Positions 59,757-64,000 of a stretch of DNA of 64,000 nt are shown one piece after another. This DNA comes from Planctomycetota bacterium (GTDB lineage Bacteria; Planctomycetota; Phycisphaerae; UBA1845): contig JAUWWQ010000017.1 in NCBI GenBank assembly GCA_030616775.1, forward strand, positions 1 to 64,000. Direction: 5' to 3'. Numbering within the stretch: position 1 is the stretch's first letter; the number at the start of each line of letters is the position of its first letter. The position numbers were made by a program, and so were the translations under genes. The notes below the pieces were generated by a model. That model saw only the letters and a program-made list of their open reading frames with translations, made no database searches and was not told where the DNA came from.

Positions 59757-60913
59757 CTCCCCAGCCCCCGACAATCGATCCGGCGTGCGGTTTTCTCTGT
59801 GACAGCTTTCTGCGTCAGGCTGTCATACAGCGAGGTCAGGTCACGTTGAAACCGCGCCAGGCCAAATCGCTGTACAGCCAGGGTACGCGTGGCGCGGGAC
59901 ATGTCTCGCCGGTTCTGATCTTCCGTGGCCAGCCTACGCATCGCCCGGGCAAGCAAGTCGGGACGGCGCGGCGGCACTAGCAAACCGTGTCTCCCGTCGT
60001 TGACCACCTCCGGTACGGCCCCAACATGGGTTGCCACAATCGGCAACCCGTAGGCAAGGGCTTCCAATAGTGCGATCGGCATGCCTTCGTGATGGCTTGG
60101 CTGGACATAAGCATCAGACGCGGCAAGGAGATTCGACTTTGCCTCGCCGTGGACCGGGCCCACGTACCGAACCATGCCCGCAAGGTTGTGGGCGCGGATC
60201 TTTTCATGGATTACGGTTGCGTCCCCGGCTGTTCCGGATGGACCGGCGAGCACCACTTCCACGGCGACCCCTTGACGGCGCAGGTCGGTGCAAGCATCCA
60301 GCAGATCGTCGATGCCCTTCCACTCGTCCATTCGGGCAAGGAGCAGGAAGCAGCATGGGCCGTCCTGCCGCCGCTTTGGTGTGACTGAAGGGATTTCGAC
60401 TGCATTCTCCACTATATCCACACGTGCGTTGGGGGCCATGTGGTGAAGCTTGTCGCGCCACCGGCTCGACAACGCGACTACCCGATCCGCCCGTGCGAGG
60501 GACCGTGCTACAAGCCGCCGTCGCCAGAGAGGCTCGTGGGCATAGAACTTGTCAAACTTGGCCCCGTGGATGTGCAGAATCACCCGGCAGCCGAGGTGCC
60601 GCCCGATCATCATGTCCACAACGGATCGATAGAATGAGAACCCGCTGCACGTGTGGATATGGACAATTGACGCGTTCGTGCGGCGTATGGCGGTTCGCAA
60701 ACACCGCACCTGACGGATGTGCCGAGCGATTCTACCGTAAAGTGGTTCGCGCGGGCTCTGTGCGAGTGTTAACGGGAGCAATTCGATGCTGTACCGACCT
60801 GCAAAGTCGAGAGCGATCATCTGGCCGACAACGGTGGCCATTCCGCCGAGACTCTCCGGCGGCGGACCAACGACGATGATCCTAGTCCCAGGGGATTCAG
60901 CGCACGGTGACAT
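59651..60913 (-). CDS. GT4-family glycosyltransferase
   Basis: A protein of about 420 residues with a GT-B fold. The N-terminal domain has VVGPPPESLGGMATVVGQMI and VHIHTCSGFSFYRSV. The C-terminal domain has FLLLARMDEWKGIDDLLDAC and the nucleotide-sugar motif PSHHEGMPIALLEALAYGLPIV (EX7E). It probably adds a sugar to a surface glycan or lipid. ATG 60913 is preferred over TTG 60937. The C-terminal 40 residues past the core overlap the convergent gene and look poorly conserved, so the true protein may have been shorter before a stop was lost. Confidence 0.87.
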   Translation of the reverse strand: MSPCAESPGTRIIVVGPPPESLGGMATVVGQMIALDFAGRYSIELLPLTLAQSPREPLYGRIARHIRQVRCLRTAIRRTNASIVHIHTCSGFSFYRSVVDMMIGRHLGCRVILHIHGAKFDKFYAHEPLWRRRLVARSLARADRVVALSSRWRDKLHHMAPNARVDIVENAVEIPSVTPKRRQDGPCCFLLLARMDEWKGIDDLLDACTDLRRQGVAVEVVLAGPSGTAGDATVIHEKIRAHNLAGMVRYVGPVHGEAKSNLLAASDAYVQPSHHEGMPIALLEALAYGLPIVATHVGAVPEVVNDGRHGLLVPPRRPDLLARAMRRLATEDQNRRDMSRATRTLAVQRFGLARFQRDLTSLYDSLTQKAVTEKTARRIDCRGLGSYTADRSAAAAPATDSNASEPLAVLMCLARGATFR

Positions 60914-61063
60914 CTCTTTGGCACTCAATGGCGACAACGTCCTGGTGCCTCGTCACGAAGCCGGAGCGGAGCCTCCTTTCTCCCGACACCGGTCAGTAGG
61001 TCTGTCGGTTTACCGGACGTACCACTTAAGGTGATACTGGCTTACCTACTGAGCATGTGTCAG

Positions 61064-61543
61064 TCAGTTGGTTGGTGCCAGGGCGGTGTGGAACAAGACT
61101 GCGAACGTATAGGCGACCGGCAAGGCGCTGATGACGACGGAAGCGGTAGCCAGTTTTCGCCCCGTGGGGTTGTGGCGCCGGCCGAGGATCTCACAGATAA
61201 CGATCACCAGCACGATCAGTCCGAACTTGAACACAATCGCCCAGAGAAACCCCATGTGGTCGATGATCGCCGCTGCAATCGGGTTGACCTCATACCCTCC
61301 CCACAGGTAGAGCACGAACATGGTCAAAAGCAAATCCAGAACTGATACGAAGACGAGCCAGACGTAGGTGTTCTGGTAGCGCATTTGCGGGAGCGACAAG
61401 AACCGCGGTTGGTCACGATCATCGTCGGACGTCACCACCTCCGCACCACATTCATGGCATCGCCCGTCGCGCGTGACGTGCAGCACGTGGTGGCACGACG
61501 GGCACGTACGGGTCTGGTCGCGATGGTGAGTCTCGGACACCAA
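61064..61543 (-). CDS. DUF5658-like membrane protein with zinc ribbon
   Basis: A 159-residue protein. An N-terminal zinc ribbon (CPSCHHVLHVTRDGRCHECG, residues 14-33) precedes four membrane helices (TYVWLVFVSVLDLLLTMFVLYLWGG continuous; VNPIAAAIID; AIVFKFGLIVLVIVICEIL; ATASVVISALPVAYTFAVLF). EVNPIAA is characteristic of DUF5658-type proteins. GTG 61543 is the start. Function unknown. Confidence 0.75.
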   Translation of the reverse strand: MVSETHHRDQTRTCPSCHHVLHVTRDGRCHECGAEVVTSDDDRDQPRFLSLPQMRYQNTYVWLVFVSVLDLLLTMFVLYLWGGYEVNPIAAAIIDHMGFLWAIVFKFGLIVLVIVICEILGRRHNPTGRKLATASVVISALPVAYTFAVLFHTALAPTN

Positions 61544-61563
61544 GTACCGGATGCCAAATTGCC

Positions 61564-61593
61564 GAAGCCCACGGGACGCTACCCGTGAGCTTC
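61564..61593 (-). terminator. Hairpin downstream of mdh
   Basis: GAAGCCCACGGG (61564-61575) pairs with CCCGTGAGCTTC (61582-61593) at 11 of 12 positions around a 6-base loop. It lies about 65 bases after the mdh stop on the minus strand. Only a short AT stretch follows, so it is a weak intrinsic terminator at best. Confidence 0.45.
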
Positions 61594-61658
61594 GACGGAA
61601 CGTTTCAGATCATGCGCCGCCACACATGCTGGAAACCTGTGCCGCGCCGCTTATATTA

Positions 61659-62603
61659 CTACCCTTTCAGGAATTTATCGGCGATGCCGGCAAGCTCCTT
61701 CACGTGAGCGATGCTCTCGTCGAGTGCCTTCCGTTCCTCAGCGTCCAGCTCAACCTGGATGACTTTCTCGACGCCGTTGCGGCCCAGCATGCAGGGAACG
61801 CCGACGAAGTAACCGCCGACGCCGTACTCCTTCTCGCAGAAGGCCGCACAAGGCAGGATGCGCCGCTTGTCCTTGACGATGGCCTCGACCATCCGAATCG
61901 TGCCGGCTGACGGAGCATAGTAAGCGCTGGTGCCCATAAGCTTGACGATCTCCCCGCCGCCCATCCTGGTCCGCTTGATGATGGGATCCAGGCGGTCTTT
62001 CGGGATCAACTGTGTAATAGGAATCCCGGCCACGGACGTATAGCGCACCAGCGGCACCATGTCATCGCCGTGTCCACCCAAGAGCAGCGCCGTTATATCC
62101 TCGACGCTGCAGTCCAGCTCCATGGCGATGAACGTTCGGAAGCGGGCGATGTCCAGGCAGCCGGCCTGCCCAACGATGCGGTTCGTCGGGAAGTCGGTAG
62201 TCTTCCAGGTCGTGTAGACCATGGCATCCAGCGGATTGGAGACAACAATCAGGATCGAGTCGGGGGCGACCTTGGCGATCTGCTCCGAGACCGACTTGAC
62301 AATCTTGACGTTGGTCTGGATGAGATCATCCCGGCTCATGCCTGGCTTGCGGGGGATGCCCGCAGTGATGACGACCACGTCGCTGCCCTCAGCGGCGGCG
62401 TAATCGCTGCCCGCAGTGAATTTGCAGTCGAAGCGGTCGACGGGCCCACATTGAGCGAGATCGAGCGCTCGACCCTTGGTCCGGTCGGCCATCTCGGGAA
62501 TGTCGATCAGGACGATGTCGCCAAGTTCTCTCTCCGCCGCCCAGACGGCACAGCTTGCACCGACGTTGCCGGCTCCCACGATGGTAATCTTCGCACGTTT
62601 CAT
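61659..62603 (-). CDS. mdh: Malate dehydrogenase
   Basis: A 314-residue NAD-dependent dehydrogenase of the LDH-like MDH type. The Rossmann motif (ITIVGAGNVGASCA), the mobile substrate loop with paired arginines (AGIPRKPGMSRDDL), IVVSNPLDAMVYTTWK and the catalytic His region (LLLGGHGDDMVPLVRYTSVAGIPI) are present. It oxidises malate to oxaloacetate in the citric acid cycle. ATG 62603 is chosen: AGGGGA lies upstream, and the 67-codon upstream extension is not protein-like. Confidence 0.95.
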   Translation of the reverse strand: MKRAKITIVGAGNVGASCAVWAAERELGDIVLIDIPEMADRTKGRALDLAQCGPVDRFDCKFTAGSDYAAAEGSDVVVITAGIPRKPGMSRDDLIQTNVKIVKSVSEQIAKVAPDSILIVVSNPLDAMVYTTWKTTDFPTNRIVGQAGCLDIARFRTFIAMELDCSVEDITALLLGGHGDDMVPLVRYTSVAGIPITQLIPKDRLDPIIKRTRMGGGEIVKLMGTSAYYAPSAGTIRMVEAIVKDKRRILPCAAFCEKEYGVGGYFVGVPCMLGRNGVEKVIQVELDAEERKALDESIAHVKELAGIADKFLKG

Positions 62604-62809
62604 ACCGTGTCCCCTTGTCTGTTGAATGACTGTACGAACAACAATTGACAGACCGCGATCATACTGCCTGGGATCGTGGACGCCAAGATGCCTTGCAAGC
62701 CGTGTGCCGCACAGCCCGAAAGCCGGCCTTAAGTCCCCCGGGGCGGCAGCACTGACGAGGAAGGAGCAGGCGGCTCCCACGGAGACTCCGTCCCGGGCGG
62801 ACACTGTCC

Positions 62810-64000
62810 TCAGCGTGTCCCACCATCCGCACCGCCAGCGATCCCTGGATGGACGGTACCTACGGCGAGGAACGCCTGGTCATCGCCGGGCTTTGTGAAC
62901 AAGTACTGATGCTTGTACTGCTCGTTGGCTGCACCGCCGCGCCGAAGCCGGTCCGCATCATCGAGCCGGGCCAGCGTCCCAGGCAGTAGGGGATTCAAGA
63001 CGATCGGGCCCAGACGGCCCGAGGACCGCTTCGATGCGTACTCCATGTTCATCCGCGATAGCTCCTCGTCGAGGAGCATCGCCACACGGCCGGGATCACC
63101 GACCTCCACGTCCAGGTGTAGGCGATAGAACGGAGGATCAGCCCATACCGGCGCTATTGAAAAGTCGGTCAGGCTGAGGCCCAACGCCCGGCTGACACGC
63201 AGGAAAGCAGCCGTCACCTGCCATTCGGTCAGCTTCTCGCCGGTCACCGAGCTGACGTGGGCGCCTCTGTGCAGAAACTCGATGACCGGCGCTTGGCCCA
63301 CGTAATCACAAGCGCGCACGTAGTCGCCAAGGTCGTAGCGATAGAACCCCGCTGACGTAGTCATGATCACCCGGTACTCCCCCCCGGGGGTGAGCTCATC
63401 GCACCGGTGGATGGCAGCCTTGTCGGTGGCGTCGGCCTCGGCGTCGACAAACTCGAAGAAGCTGCCAGTCACATCGAGTACGCCGGCCGCCGTTCCATCC
63501 GTCAGGGGGATCGACACCCGCCCTTCGGTCGCCAACAGGCCTATATCCCGCACCGGCGTGTACCCGAAATAGTGCGGAAAATGTTGCAGGTGCAACCTCA
63601 ACGTGCCCCCGGTCCAGTTGGACAGGAACGCAAGTTTCCAACAGTGCTTCGGCAGCAGCTCCCCGTGCTTCGCGGCGACAGCGCTAAGCCGTCGGGCCGC
63701 CTCGCGGTCGGGCAGAAGCTTGCCGGCGATCGCGTGTCGCGTGGCATCCGGGAGCTCGCCGGGTGCTTGCAGCGTCCCATCGTGGATATCTCGAATGAGT
63801 CGTTCCGCGTGCCTAGCGCCCACATAGCCCAGCTTTACTTGCGTTGCGGGGCTGGCGGTGATCATCCAGGACACGTCCCGGGATAACGCCAGGCGCATGA
63901 TTGTGTAATATCGCGCGTCGGGGTCCGCGATCCGTCCGGTTGCCCGCGGACACACGTAGTACTTGCGCACCAGACGCTTCTGCGTAGCGGCGAGCAGGCC
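62810..64000 (-). CDS. GH3-family protein (5' part beyond the window)
   Basis: At least 396 residues of a GH3-type adenylating enzyme; the frame stays open to the window edge, so the N-terminus is missing. Visible parts include YYTIMRLALSRDVSWMITASPATQVKL, the nucleotide region MTTSAGFYRYDLGDYVRACDYVG, FLHRGAHVSSVTGEKLTEWQV and a C-terminal domain ending LFTKPGDDQAFLAV. Plant GH3 enzymes join acids such as auxin to amino acids; bacterial members have unknown substrates. It is upstream of mdh with a 206-base gap. Confidence 0.85.
   Translation of the reverse strand, partial: GLLAATQKRLVRKYYVCPRATGRIADPDARYYTIMRLALSRDVSWMITASPATQVKLGYVGARHAERLIRDIHDGTLQAPGELPDATRHAIAGKLLPDREAARRLSAVAAKHGELLPKHCWKLAFLSNWTGGTLRLHLQHFPHYFGYTPVRDIGLLATEGRVSIPLTDGTAAGVLDVTGSFFEFVDAEADATDKAAIHRCDELTPGGEYRVIMTTSAGFYRYDLGDYVRACDYVGQAPVIEFLHRGAHVSSVTGEKLTEWQVTAAFLRVSRALGLSLTDFSIAPVWADPPFYRLHLDVEVGDPGRVAMLLDEELSRMNMEYASKRSSGRLGPIVLNPLLPGTLARLDDADRLRRGGAANEQYKHQYLFTKPGDDQAFLAVGTVHPGIAGGADGGTR

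Overview
The window looks like chromosomal DNA of a GC-rich, flagellated member of the Planctomycetota, possibly of the Phycisphaerae. This is an inference from protein signatures, not from a marker-gene tree. The signatures are a C-terminal zinc ribbon of the CxxCGYDLR...CPECG type (47269-48084), a lipoprotein with an NSNDN-rich linker (49446-51776), a prepilin-type protein ending in an RHRRGMN-type block (4600-5460), and several small orphan proteins beside flagellar genes.

Layout. 1-8.6 kb: a transposase tail at the edge, a small lipoprotein, a SEC-C protein, a TIGR03960-type radical SAM protein, a prepilin-like gene coupled to a cysteine-rich membrane protein, a divergent pcm / SAM-hydrolase pair, and a small single-gene unit with a strong terminator. 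8.9-38.6 kb: a nearly continuous plus-strand flagellar locus. It runs TPR protein, flgN-like, histidine kinase, sigma-54 activator, flgB, flgC, fliE-J, a MotE-like gene, fliK, flgD, flgE, flbD, motA, motB, fliL, fliN, fliO-R, flhB, flhA, flhF, flhG, a small membrane protein, fliA and another small protein. 38.8-47.1 kb: dapF, a DASS transporter, a methyltransferase, a PA0069-type radical SAM protein, a DNA methyltransferase, a cupin and a YbaK protein. 47.3-54.2 kb: gene-poor and accessory, with a zinc-ribbon membrane protein, a tRNA-Thr-like fragment, rnpA, a large lipoprotein and a HigBA-like toxin-antitoxin pair. 54.2-64 kb: a groES-btpA-ldcA operon, an M29 aminopeptidase, a PH-domain protein, a GT4 glycosyltransferase, malate dehydrogenase and a truncated GH3-family protein.

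How it works together. The kinase and the NtrC-type regulator at the head of the flagellar locus, sigma-54-like -24/-12 elements before flgB and fliN, and fliA at the distal end suggest a tiered cascade: sigma-54 for basal body and hook, sigma-28 for late genes. FlhF and FlhG (with its DQAxxLR motif) would set flagellar position and number. The late filament genes, the rod and ring genes (flgF-I), and fliM are not in this window.

The most unusual feature is the variety of short dispersed repeats. There is a 54-bp element that folds into a fully paired cloverleaf, and half of it sits in frame inside dapF. Octamer and heptamer arrays interrupt a DNA methyltransferase in frame. A heptamer array forms an inverted repeat across two convergent stop codons. 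Further palindromes follow fliK, follow flgC and precede the M29 peptidase gene. No CRISPR array, intact tRNA or rRNA gene was found.
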